Shown here: positions 7,995 through 15,853 of the stretch, piece after piece
How the letters are laid out: every line of letters starts with the position of its first letter
How positions within the stretch are numbered: position 1 is the first letter of the stretch
From: an uncultured Bacteroidales bacterium
GTDB taxonomy: Bacteria; Bacteroidota; Bacteroidia; Bacteroidales; UBA932
DNA: 16,110 nucleotides
Reading direction: 5' to 3'
Assembly: GCA_946545765.1 (NCBI GenBank)
Contig: CAMNNS010000025.1
Span: forward strand, 1-16,110
Notes under the pieces: generated by a model
Seen by the model: only the letters and a program-made list of their open reading frames with translations
Databases searched by the model: none
Told to the model about the DNA's origin: nothing
Program-made: the position numbers and the translations under genes

Positions 7995-8876
7995 ATGAAT
8001 AACCCTTTAGTTTCCGTTGTGCTCTCAACATATAATGATGAGCGATATATAGCAGAGACCATTAAAAGTGTTTTAGCACAAACTTATACCAACTTTGAGT
8101 TTATTATTTGGAATGATGGCTCAACAGATAGGACAGAAGAAATTATAAAATCTTTTGAAGACCCTCGTATAAGGTATTTTTACCATGAAAATGTAGGGCT
8201 TGGAAAAGCTTGTTATTTTGCTTGTTTAGAGGTAAAAGGGGAGTATATAGCCCGTATAGATGGTGATGATATTTGTATGCCTAATAGGTTGCAGCGTCAA
8301 GTAGAATTCTTAAATACCCATCCCGACCATGTAGTTGTCTCATCTTCTGTTATCTATATAGATGAGAATGGAGATACTTTAGGGAGAAGTTTTCCTTGGA
8401 CATGGCACTCTTGCCATAAAAAGAGAAGAAGTATAGTGAACCCAGGAAGTATGTATAGAACAGCGGCTTATAGAAAAACATGTGGTTATGTTGGGGTGTG
8501 TTGTGGCGAAGATGTTGTCTTATGGTCTAAACTAATTAAGGTTGGAAAATTTTCTAATATAAAAGAACCTCTTTTAAAATATCGTCTCCTTTCAACATCT
8601 CTATCAAGAAACTTTGATTTGAATGGTCCTTATGCAAAGATGTTGAATATTATGTATAAAAAGATGGCAGATGATGAGGTTGTTAGCGAGGAAGATATAG
8701 CATTGCACAGAACTATATACAATAGAGCAAAGCAAAAAAGAGATAGTGTGAAATATGATTATACTCCCTCTATAGAGGAGCGTATGCAAAAGTTTCTCAA
8801 ACCAATTTTAGGGGAAAATATATCTGTTAGCTTTATAATTTTTTTAAAAAATCTCTATGTTTTCTTCTATAAGTAA
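7995..8876 (+). CDS. Family 2 glycosyltransferase (GT-A fold)
   Basis: At 293 residues this is a compact GT2 enzyme. In order it shows VSVVLSTYND (6-15), WNDGSTDRT (39-47), a YFYHENVGLGKA acceptor-side loop, and RIDGDD (87-92) with the metal-binding D89-G90-D91. MPNRLQRQVEFL follows, as is usual in this branch. GEDVVLWSKL (E172-D173) is the likely catalytic-base region. The C-terminus ends in a short hydrophobic stretch that may associate with the membrane. It should add one sugar to the repeat unit in the cytoplasm. It is not a close copy of the GT2 at 3698: the two differ throughout outside the fold motifs, so they probably form different linkages. Sugar specificity is unknown. Confidence 0.9.
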   Translation: MNNPLVSVVLSTYNDERYIAETIKSVLAQTYTNFEFIIWNDGSTDRTEEIIKSFEDPRIRYFYHENVGLGKACYFACLEVKGEYIARIDGDDICMPNRLQRQVEFLNTHPDHVVVSSSVIYIDENGDTLGRSFPWTWHSCHKKRRSIVNPGSMYRTAAYRKTCGYVGVCCGEDVVLWSKLIKVGKFSNIKEPLLKYRLLSTSLSRNFDLNGPYAKMLNIMYKKMADDEVVSEEDIALHRTIYNRAKQKRDSVKYDYTPSIEERMQKFLKPILGENISVSFIIFLKNLYVFFYK

Positions 8877-8888
8877 ATCTCTAAAGTG

Positions 8889-9896
8889 ATGATTCTCATA
8901 GACTCATTATATATTAACAATAGTGGTGGCTTGAGGCTTCTTGAATACTTGGTGAGCAGTTTACAAGAACATAAAATAGATTTTTATCTATTGGCAGACT
9001 CTCGTTGTCTTGGGAAGTTTGATCATTGTAAGTATGTTAAATATATGAAACCTTCTTTATTGAGAAGGAGAAAATTTTATAAAAAGAACAGAGATTATTC
9101 TTCTGTTTTGTGTTTTGGTAATATCCCTGCTCCAATAGGTATGGATTGCCCTGTTTATACATATTTTCATAATATTAACTTATTGACACTCAAAGAGGCG
9201 AGAAATTTAAAAGAAAAGGTGTTAATGTGGTTGAAGAGAGAGGTGTTTAGATTTTACAAAGGGAATACAGATTATTGGTTAGTGCAAACACAGGTGGTTA
9301 AAGATGAACTTTCTTACAACTTGAAAGAACCAGTAAAGAAGATTAAATTGCTCCCTTTTTTTGAATTACCATTAGAGTTAAAAGACCTTGCTTCATCTCA
9401 GCATGGGTCTGATTATGTGTTTGTCTCTAATTATACGGGGGCAAAAGGTCATGAGAAACTACTTGAAGCGTGGAGTTTATTACATGAAAAAGGGATAAAT
9501 AGAAGGTTGCATTTAACAGTCCCTTTTGAGATAGATCATTTTATAGATAAAGTTGCTCAAGCACAAAAGAAAGGGGTAAATGTGATTAATCATGGTTTTG
9601 TCTCTTTTGAAAAGGTAATGGAACTATATAAATTATCACGAGCATTGGTCTTCCCCTCTCATAATGAGAGTTTAGGACTTGGCATTATTGAGGGTATTAC
9701 TGCTGGGTGTGATGTTATAGGGTCGGATTTGCCATATATTTATGCTGTGTGTGAACCTTCTGAAGTTTTTAACCCTCACTCTGCAGAATCGATCGCTGAG
9801 GCAATTATAAGATATGAGAAGAATTCTGTTGCGTCAAAGTTGTGTGTAACAAATGGTATCGGTGATATGATAGCTCTTTTAAAAAAAGAGAATTAA
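8889..9896 (+). CDS. Family 4 glycosyltransferase (GT-B fold)
   Basis: This is a 335-residue GT4-type enzyme. The N-terminal half begins with a strand followed by NNSGGLRLLEYL (10-21), the glycine loop of GT-B enzymes. It continues with a YFHNINLL segment and VQTQVVKDEL. The donor-binding half begins near YVFVSNYTGAKGHEKLLEAW and contains VFPSHNESLGLGIIEG, which holds the E-x7-E motif (E260 and E268), followed by GCDVIGSDLPY. I chose the ATG at 8889; a GTG at 8886 is in frame and would add only one residue. It lies 12 bases after the preceding GT2 gene. It should extend the repeat unit in the cytoplasm with retention of configuration, as GT4 enzymes do; donor and acceptor are unknown. It is the last gene before the L-FucNAc module, after a 76-base gap. 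Confidence 0.87.
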   Translation: MILIDSLYINNSGGLRLLEYLVSSLQEHKIDFYLLADSRCLGKFDHCKYVKYMKPSLLRRRKFYKKNRDYSSVLCFGNIPAPIGMDCPVYTYFHNINLLTLKEARNLKEKVLMWLKREVFRFYKGNTDYWLVQTQVVKDELSYNLKEPVKKIKLLPFFELPLELKDLASSQHGSDYVFVSNYTGAKGHEKLLEAWSLLHEKGINRRLHLTVPFEIDHFIDKVAQAQKKGVNVINHGFVSFEKVMELYKLSRALVFPSHNESLGLGIIEGITAGCDVIGSDLPYIYAVCEPSEVFNPHSAESIAEAIIRYEKNSVASKLCVTNGIGDMIALLKKEN

Positions 9897-9972
9897 ATAT
9901 ATCTTGGGTAAATAAAATAATGTTTGATAAAGTTTTACGATAAATATTTAAATTTTAAAAAGATAAAAAGAA

Positions 9973-11028
9973 ATGGCCATGAGTATATTTAAAGATAAAA
10001 TTCTATTGATAACAGGTGGAACAGGTAGTTTTGGGAATGCAGTACTAAACCGTTTTTTAAAGACAGATATTAAGGAGATTCGTATTTTTTCTCGCGACGA
10101 GAAAAAGCAAGATGATATGCGACATGATTTCCAAACAAGGATGCAAGATGTGGCACATAAGATAAAATTTTATATTGGTGATGTCAGAAATAGATCTACT
10201 CTAAAGTATGCAATGCAAGGTGTTGATTATGTGTTCCATGCCGCTGCTTTAAAACAAGTTCCTTCTTGCGAATTTTTCCCGATGGAGGCGGTAAAAACAA
10301 ATGTTATTGGGACAGATAATACATTAGATGCTGCTATTGATGCAAAAGTAAAGTGTGTTATTTGTCTCTCTACAGACAAAGCGGCTTATCCTATAAATGC
10401 TATGGGAATAACTAAAGCAATTGAGGAGAAAATAGCTGTTGCAAAATCTCGCCACTCGGGTCAAACAAAGATATGTTGTACCCGTTATGGGAATGTGATG
10501 TGTAGTCGTGGAAGTGTTATCCCTCTTTGGATAGATCAAATTCGTAAAGGAAATCCTATCACCTTAACAGAACCGAATATGACCCGTTTTATAATGTCTT
10601 TAGAAGAGGCAGTAGATTTAGTTTTATTTGCTTTTGAACATGGAGAAAATGGAGATATATTAGTACAGAAAGCACCTGCTTGCACAATACAGACTCAAGC
10701 AGAAGCTGTGTGTGAATTATTTGGCGGTAATAAGAAGGATATTAAAGTGATAGGGATACGCCATGGTGAGAAAATGTATGAGACACTTTTAACAAATGAG
10801 GAGTGTGCAAAGGCAGAAGATATGGGGAATTTTTATCGTGTGCCGGCAGATAACAGAACTTTAAACTATGATAAATATTTCAAAGAGGGTGATGTTAAGA
10901 GGGTATCTTTAACAGAGTTTAATTCTGATAATACAAAGAGGCTTAATCTCGAACAGACAAAGGAGAAGATCGCATCGCTTGAGTATATACAAAATGAACT
11001 TAAAGGGATTCCTAATATAGTCAAGTAG
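9973..11028 (+). CDS. capE: CapE: UDP-GlcNAc 4,6-dehydratase / 5-epimerase (FnlA, WbjB)
   Basis: CapE removes water from UDP-GlcNAc and epimerises C5, giving the L-arabino 4-keto-6-deoxy intermediate, the first step to UDP-L-FucNAc. The protein is a short-chain dehydrogenase-type enzyme of 351 residues. It has the NADP-binding TGGTGSFG (14-21), FHAAALKQVP (88-97), STDKAAYPINAMGITK (133-148) and RHGEKMYE (263-270). The active-site position that is Tyr in most of the superfamily is Met144 here, with Lys148; Met at this place is characteristic of CapE rather than a defect. Two in-frame starts are possible, 9973 and 9979; the second gives MSIFKDK, a common beginning for this family. CapF and CapG follow, so the pathway is complete. 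A 76-base gap precedes it. Confidence 0.96.
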   Translation: MAMSIFKDKILLITGGTGSFGNAVLNRFLKTDIKEIRIFSRDEKKQDDMRHDFQTRMQDVAHKIKFYIGDVRNRSTLKYAMQGVDYVFHAAALKQVPSCEFFPMEAVKTNVIGTDNTLDAAIDAKVKCVICLSTDKAAYPINAMGITKAIEEKIAVAKSRHSGQTKICCTRYGNVMCSRGSVIPLWIDQIRKGNPITLTEPNMTRFIMSLEEAVDLVLFAFEHGENGDILVQKAPACTIQTQAEAVCELFGGNKKDIKVIGIRHGEKMYETLLTNEECAKAEDMGNFYRVPADNRTLNYDKYFKEGDVKRVSLTEFNSDNTKRLNLEQTKEKIASLEYIQNELKGIPNIVK

Positions 11029-11062
11029 TTATTTTGAGAGCGAGAGTTTAAATAGTATAAAT

Positions 11063-12364
11063 ATGAATATATTAGTAACTGGTGCTAAGGGATTTGTAGG
11101 CAGAAACCTATGTGAGGCGTTAAAGAATATTAGAGATGGGAAAGATAAAACTCGCCCAAGTCTTCATATAGAAGAGGTGTTTGAGTACGATATAGATTCT
11201 GAAATTGAGCAACTTGAAGATTGGTGTAAAAGGGCAGATTTTGTCTTTAATTTGGCGGGGGTAAACAGACCTAAAGAGAGTTCAGAGTTTATGGATGGTA
11301 ATTTTGGATTTGCCTCAATTCTTCTCGATACGCTAAAGAAATATAATAACAGATCTCCTGTGATGTTATCCTCTTCGCAACAAGCCTCTTTGTGTGGTAG
11401 ATTTGGAAATAGTGAGTATGGGAGAAGTAAAAAAGCAGGAGAAGAGCTTTTTTTAAATTATGAAAAGGATTTTCTTAAAATTAATCAGAGTTCGGAGTAT
11501 CTAAAAAAGACAGAAAATCAATCAAATATAGAGGGAAATTCCCCTCGGGTTTTAATCTATCGTTTCCCTAATCTTTTTGGTAAATGGTGCAGACCTAACT
11601 ATAATTCTGCGGTGGCAACATTTTGTAATAATATTGCCAATGACCTCCCGATACAAGTTAATGATCCATCTGTTGAATTAGAATTACTTTATATAGATGA
11701 TTTAGTTACAGAGATGTTAGATGCACTTGAAGGGAAGGAACATCGTTGTGAGTTTGATGGTTTGGAGGTAATCCCTTCTAATAACTATGAGAATAAGGGT
11801 ACATATTGCTATTCGCCTATCACACATAAAGTTACATTGGGGAGAATTGTAGAGCTTCTTAATCTTTTTGCAAAGAATACCCCTTCTTCTAAAGGAGAAA
11901 TCGCTAAAGCCCCTCTTTTACCCGAAATTCCTGATGGCTCTTTTGAAAAGAAATTGTATTCTACTTATCTATCATATCTTCCTAAAGAGAAGGTGGCTTT
12001 TCCTCTTAAAATGAATATAGATGACAGGGGTAGTTTTACAGAATTATTACAAACTCTTAACTCTGGTCAAGTGAGCATAAATATCTCTAAACCTGGTGTT
12101 ACTAAAGGACAGCATTGGCACAATACTAAGTGGGAATACTTTATTGTAGTTAGTGGACATGGTTTAATTCAAGAGAGAAAAATTGGGACAGATGAAATAA
12201 TAGAGTTTGAAGTTTCTGGAGATAACATACAATGCGTTCACATGTTACCGGGCTATACTCATAATATTATAAATCTTTCAAAGAGTGAGAATCTTGTAAC
12301 AGTAATGTATAGTAACGAAATTTTTAATCCAGAAAAACCCGATACATTTTTTGAGCCTGTGTAA
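11063..12364 (+). CDS. capF: CapF: bifunctional C3-epimerase / C4-reductase of the UDP-L-FucNAc pathway (FnlB, WbjC)
   Basis: CapF works on the CapE product: its C-terminal cupin domain epimerises C3 and its N-terminal reductase domain reduces the C4 ketone with NADPH, giving UDP-N-acetyl-6-deoxy-L-talosamine. The N-terminal domain has TGAKGFVG (6-13), FNLAGVNRP (62-70), and Y119-x3-K123. Conserved stretches YRFPNLFGKWCRPNYNSAVA (166-185) and LKMNIDDRGSFTE (315-327) are typical of CapF. The cupin domain shows HWHNTKWEYF (H351, H353, E358) and GYTHNIINLS (H400), consistent with metal ligands. At 433 residues it is longer than S. aureus CapF (about 370). The extra residues appear to lie near 134-160, 228-246 and 270-285. 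It lies 34 bases after capE. Confidence 0.95.
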   Translation: MNILVTGAKGFVGRNLCEALKNIRDGKDKTRPSLHIEEVFEYDIDSEIEQLEDWCKRADFVFNLAGVNRPKESSEFMDGNFGFASILLDTLKKYNNRSPVMLSSSQQASLCGRFGNSEYGRSKKAGEELFLNYEKDFLKINQSSEYLKKTENQSNIEGNSPRVLIYRFPNLFGKWCRPNYNSAVATFCNNIANDLPIQVNDPSVELELLYIDDLVTEMLDALEGKEHRCEFDGLEVIPSNNYENKGTYCYSPITHKVTLGRIVELLNLFAKNTPSSKGEIAKAPLLPEIPDGSFEKKLYSTYLSYLPKEKVAFPLKMNIDDRGSFTELLQTLNSGQVSINISKPGVTKGQHWHNTKWEYFIVVSGHGLIQERKIGTDEIIEFEVSGDNIQCVHMLPGYTHNIINLSKSENLVTVMYSNEIFNPEKPDTFFEPV

Positions 12365-12452
12365 AGATTAGATTAGAAGAACTATATTTGTATAGTTAAG
12401 TTTTGAATTAACAAATTCGTCACTACATATAATTGAATAAATTTTAAATAGA

Positions 12453-13646
12453 ATGAAAAGTTTTAGTAATAATGGCAAGCTGAAATTATTGATAATAGTT
12501 GGGACTCGTCCTGAGATAATTAGGTTAGCTGCAGTGATTAACAAATGTAGGGAATATTTTGATTGTTTATTAGCTCATACAGGGCAGAACTACGATTATA
12601 ATCTAAATGGTATCTTCTTTAAAGATTTAAAATTGGCAGATCCCGATATATATATGGAAGCAGTTGGAGATGACCTCGGCTCCACGATTGGAAATATAAT
12701 AGATAAGAGTTATAAGGTAATGGTTGAGACTAAACCCGATGCAGTATTGGTTTTGGGCGATACAAATTCTTGCCTTAGTGTTATTGGAGCAAAAAGATTA
12801 CATATCCCTATCTTTCATATGGAAGCAGGGAATAGGTGTAAAGATGAATGTTTACCTGAGGAGACAAATCGGAGAATAGTAGATATTATCAGCGATGTAA
12901 ATATGGCATATTCCGAACATGCACGCCGCTATTTAGCGGAGTGTGGTTTGCCTAAGGAGCGTACTTATGTTACTGGTTCACCGATGGCTGAAGTACTACA
13001 TCAAAATTTATCAGAGATAAAAAACAGTAATATTTTAGAGCGTCTGAACTCACAACTCGCTACAACAAATCCTCAGCTGAAACTTGAACCAAAAAAATAT
13101 TTTTTATTATCGGCACATCGGGAGGAGAATATAGATACTGAGAAAAATTTCTTGTCTCTATTTAATGCTATAAATAAGATGGCACAGAAGTATGATATGC
13201 CTATACTTTACAGTTGTCATCCAAGAAGTAGAAAGCGTTTAGAAGAGAGTGGCTTCCAATTAGATAAGCGTGTTATTCGCCATGAACCATTAGGTTTTCA
13301 TGACTACAATTATTTGCAAATGAATGCTTTTGCGGTGGTTTCTGATTCGGGTACTCTTCCCGAAGAGAGCAGTTATTTTACAAGCGTTGGCTCTCCGTTC
13401 CCAGCTGTGTGTATTAGAACAAGTACAGAGAGACCCGAGGCATTAGACAAAGGTTGTTTTATTATTGCTGGTATAGATGAAAAGTCTTTATTACAGGCAG
13501 TTGAAACAGCAGTAGCCTTGAACCAAAATGGAAATTATGGTATTCCTGTGCCAGATTACATAGAAGAGAATGTCTCTACAAAAGTTGTTAAGATTATTCA
13601 AAGTTATGTTGGTATAGTGAATAAGATGACATGGCGTAAATTTTAG
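12453..13646 (+). CDS. capG: CapG: non-hydrolysing UDP-HexNAc 2-epimerase (FnlC, WbjD; WecB family)
   Basis: CapG epimerises C2 of UDP-N-acetyl-6-deoxy-L-talosamine to give UDP-L-FucNAc, the last step of the pathway begun by CapE. The 397-residue protein has the WecB-family fold marks: IIVGTRPEIIR (14-24), HTGQNYDYNLNGIFF, EAGNRC (124-129) followed by LPEETNRRIVD, SAHREEN (220-226) and SDSGTLPEE (297-305). EAGNRC in place of the EAGLRT typical of UDP-GlcNAc 2-epimerases fits the CapG branch, and the position after capE and capF supports that reading over a ManNAc-forming WecB. It follows an 88-base gap that holds an exact TAnnTTTG box (12383-12390). The next gene starts three bases after its stop, so translation is probably coupled. 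Confidence 0.94.
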   Translation: MKSFSNNGKLKLLIIVGTRPEIIRLAAVINKCREYFDCLLAHTGQNYDYNLNGIFFKDLKLADPDIYMEAVGDDLGSTIGNIIDKSYKVMVETKPDAVLVLGDTNSCLSVIGAKRLHIPIFHMEAGNRCKDECLPEETNRRIVDIISDVNMAYSEHARRYLAECGLPKERTYVTGSPMAEVLHQNLSEIKNSNILERLNSQLATTNPQLKLEPKKYFLLSAHREENIDTEKNFLSLFNAINKMAQKYDMPILYSCHPRSRKRLEESGFQLDKRVIRHEPLGFHDYNYLQMNAFAVVSDSGTLPEESSYFTSVGSPFPAVCIRTSTERPEALDKGCFIIAGIDEKSLLQAVETAVALNQNGNYGIPVPDYIEENVSTKVVKIIQSYVGIVNKMTWRKF

Positions 13647-13649
13647 GGA

Positions 13650-14837
13650 ATGAGCAACCTTTGGATTATATCAGAATTATTCCCCCCCGATGAAACTTCA
13701 ACCGCTTTTATCTTGGGAGAGATAGCTAATGTAATGGCAAAGAGATATAATGTAAAAGTTATTAGCGGTCCCGAGATATACGACAAGCGTAAAAATAAAG
13801 ATTCTAAAAATAGTTTTAAACTTGACAAAAGTATAGAAATCATCAGAGTAGGAGGGTCTAATCGGGATAAAAATAGATTTTTGGGGAAGGCTATACGGTT
13901 TATTGTCATTAGCAAACAATTATATCAAACTGCAAAAAAAAATATACAAGAAGGGGATAAAGTTTTATTAGTAACTAATCCGGCACCTATTGTTCCACTT
14001 ATCTCTAAAATTAGGAAGAAAAAAGAGTTTGAATTGAACATTTTGGTTCATGATGTTTTCCCCGAAAATCTTCTCCCTGCAGGGATAAAATTGCCTAAAC
14101 TATTCTATAATTTTCTTAAAAAGATTTTTGATAAAGCATATAGCCGAGCAGACAAATTGATAGCAATCGGTAGAGATATGCGGAGAATTTTAAATGATAA
14201 AGTAATACGATTTAATAATAACCCAAATATTTCAATCATAGAGAATTGGGCAGATTTAGATATTGTCTCACCGGTAGATTTCACTCCCGATACAAATAAA
14301 ATTATTATTGAGTATGCAGGAAATATAGGAAGGGTGCAAGGGCTTCAATCAATGATAGAAGAGATAGAAATTGCTAACAATAAAAATTTGGAGTTTCATT
14401 TATGGGGAACAGGGGCAGAGGAGAATAATTTAAAAGCCTTTACATCTTCTCATCAGATGAAAAATGTAATCTTTCATGGGGCATATCGCAGAGCAGAACA
14501 AGTAAAGGTATTAAATAGCTGTCATTTAGCTTTAGTTACATTATCGGAAGGTATGTACGGTCTTGGGGTCCCTTCAAAAACATATAACATTATGGCGGCA
14601 GGAAAAGCGATTCTCTTTATAGGGGATAAGGAGAGTGAAATAGGGTTATTAGTAAAAGAAAAAGGGATAGGGTATATATTTGAGCCAACAGAAAAAGAAT
14701 CTATTATAAATTTTTTAAAATCGTTATCTGTAGAGAGAATCCCAGAGTTTAAGGAGATAGGAATTCGTGCAAGAGAAGTGGCGGAAAAAGAGTACTCTAA
14801 AGAGACCATCTTAGATAAATATGTAAAAGAAATATAA
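13650..14837 (+). CDS. Family 4 glycosyltransferase, WbuB/WbjE-like; probable L-FucNAc transferase
   Basis: This 395-residue GT-B enzyme resembles WbuB, the proposed L-fucosamine transferase of E. coli O26, and WbjE of P. aeruginosa O11. Features are the N-terminal SELFPPDETSTAF loop (8-20), NPAP (110-113), LVHDVFPENL (132-141) which corresponds to the family's D-x-(W/F)-P-E motif, WADLD, and GLGVPSKTYNIMAAGKA (304-320) in the donor-binding half. The classic E-x7-E is replaced by this PSKTY form, as in the WbuB branch. Its start is three bases after capG and its stop overlaps the next ATG by one base (TAATG), tying it closely to the UDP-L-FucNAc genes. Adding L-FucNAc to the first, lipid-linked sugar is inferred from family and synteny. 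A run of seven C residues lies at 13682-13688 within codons for F-P-P-D. Confidence 0.88.
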   Translation: MSNLWIISELFPPDETSTAFILGEIANVMAKRYNVKVISGPEIYDKRKNKDSKNSFKLDKSIEIIRVGGSNRDKNRFLGKAIRFIVISKQLYQTAKKNIQEGDKVLLVTNPAPIVPLISKIRKKKEFELNILVHDVFPENLLPAGIKLPKLFYNFLKKIFDKAYSRADKLIAIGRDMRRILNDKVIRFNNNPNISIIENWADLDIVSPVDFTPDTNKIIIEYAGNIGRVQGLQSMIEEIEIANNKNLEFHLWGTGAEENNLKAFTSSHQMKNVIFHGAYRRAEQVKVLNSCHLALVTLSEGMYGLGVPSKTYNIMAAGKAILFIGDKESEIGLLVKEKGIGYIFEPTEKESIINFLKSLSVERIPEFKEIGIRAREVAEKEYSKETILDKYVKEI

Positions 14838-15733
14838 TGCAAAAATTATTATTTACAGGGGGAACAGGTTTCCTTGGACATAATATAATGCCTTTGCTAA
14901 TAGAGCAATATAGTGTTACAACTTGTGGTATTATGCCCGAAGATGTAATAAAAGTAAATTTAGCAAAACAGATTCCTGTACTACCCGAAAAATATGACAT
15001 TGTGCTACATGCGTGTGGTAAGGCACATCAAGAGCCTAAAACTGAGGAAGAAAAGCAATTATTCTATGATGTAAATTATCAAGGCACTATTCATCTATGC
15101 AAAGGTTTGGAGAGGGTTGGATTACCCAAGTCTCTTATCTTTATAAGCACTGTAGCTGTTTATGGTTGTGAGTATGGTGAAATGATTACAGAAGAGTATC
15201 CTTTAAATGGGAAATCCCCTTATGCAGATAGTAAAATTAAGGCGGAGCAATTTCTTACAGAATGGTGTAAAAACAATGGTGTCGTATTAACTATTTTACG
15301 ACCTTCATTACTTGCAGGTAAAAATGCCCCGGGGAATTTGGGTGCAATGGTAAATAGCATAAAAAAAGGATTTTATTTAAATATAGATAAAGGACGTGTC
15401 GTAAAGAGTATTTTAATGGCAGATGATATTGCCAAACTAATCCCATTAGTTGCAACAAAAGGGGGGATATATAATGTTTGCGATACTAAACAACCCTCTT
15501 TTGGCGAACTCTCCTTTTTAATTGCTAAACAATTAGGTAAAAGTAAACCTATTAGCATACCTTATTGGTTGGCATGGTGTGTTGCTAAGGTAGGAGATCT
15601 ATTAGGGAGAAGAGCTCCTTTTAATAGCATTAAATTAGAAAAAATGACTAAATCTCTCACCTTTAGTAGTGTTAAAGCATGTAAAGAATTGGGATGGGTC
15701 CCAACAGATGTTATTCAGAATTATAAAATTTAA
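14837..15733 (+). CDS. NAD-dependent epimerase/reductase, WbjF/WbpV-like (UDP-HexNAc modification)
   Basis: This 298-residue extended short-chain dehydrogenase has TGGTGFLG (7-14) for NAD(P) binding, LHACGKAH (57-64), FISTVAVYG (102-110) and the catalytic Y129-x3-K133 with Ser104/Thr105. The C-terminal part holds YNVCDTKQPSFGEL and a final GW segment, as in UDP-sugar epimerases and 4-keto reductases. Members directly upstream of a WbpL/WecA-type gene, such as WbjF and WbpV of Pseudomonas, act on the 4-keto-6-deoxy product of a WbpM-type dehydratase to give UDP-D-FucNAc or UDP-D-QuiNAc. Others are UDP-GlcNAc/GalNAc 4-epimerases. The sequence alone does not decide between reductase and epimerase. 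It overlaps the preceding GT4 gene by one base. Confidence 0.85.
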   Translation: MQKLLFTGGTGFLGHNIMPLLIEQYSVTTCGIMPEDVIKVNLAKQIPVLPEKYDIVLHACGKAHQEPKTEEEKQLFYDVNYQGTIHLCKGLERVGLPKSLIFISTVAVYGCEYGEMITEEYPLNGKSPYADSKIKAEQFLTEWCKNNGVVLTILRPSLLAGKNAPGNLGAMVNSIKKGFYLNIDKGRVVKSILMADDIAKLIPLVATKGGIYNVCDTKQPSFGELSFLIAKQLGKSKPISIPYWLAWCVAKVGDLLGRRAPFNSIKLEKMTKSLTFSSVKACKELGWVPTDVIQNYKI

Positions 15734-15816
15734 AAACAATAAATACTACGCTAGATAATCTGTTAAGCAGTTTTTATAAGAGTTAAGGGTATTTATATTA
15801 TTAACTTAAACTTAAT

Positions 15817-15824
15817 TATTTTTG
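15817..15824 (+). promoter_or_regulatory. Candidate -7 box ahead of the initiating transferase gene
   Basis: TATTTTTG matches the Bacteroidota -7 consensus TAnnTTTG exactly and lies 29 bases before the ATG at 15854, in the longest gap of the operon (15734-15853). No clear TTG-type -33 box is found about 20 bases upstream, so this is a weak call. It could supply extra transcription of the initiating transferase and genes further right. Confidence 0.3.
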
Positions 15825-15853
15825 TGGTAATTAGATATTTCTAAAGAACTATT

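Noticed and set aside
3698..8876. The two GT2 genes as a recent duplication
   Set aside because: Beyond the fold motifs the proteins differ in sequence and length, so they are separate family members rather than copies.
10405..10419. Met144 instead of the catalytic Tyr in the SDR active site of CapE
   Set aside because: Met at this position is a known property of CapE-type enzymes, so it is not an inactivating change.
12382..12395. Small inverted repeat CTATA-TTTG-TATAG after capF, as a possible terminator
   Set aside because: The stem is only five A/T-rich base pairs with no following T-run; it overlaps the TAnnTTTG box and does not look like a terminator.
13643..13919. Minus-strand open frames at the junction of capG and the WbuB-like gene
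   Set aside because: They overlap the start of a clear glycosyltransferase gene coupled to capG, and have no recognisable motif or promoter.
13934..13942. A9 run in the WbuB-like gene, in register to form an A-AAA-AAA slippery heptamer
   Set aside because: The main frame continues normally with family motifs on both sides, there is no obvious downstream stimulatory structure, and Lys-rich runs are common in AT-rich genes.
15756..15778. CTG-TTAAG-CAG followed by a T-run, as a possible terminator after the epimerase gene
   Set aside because: A three-base-pair stem is too weak to support a call.
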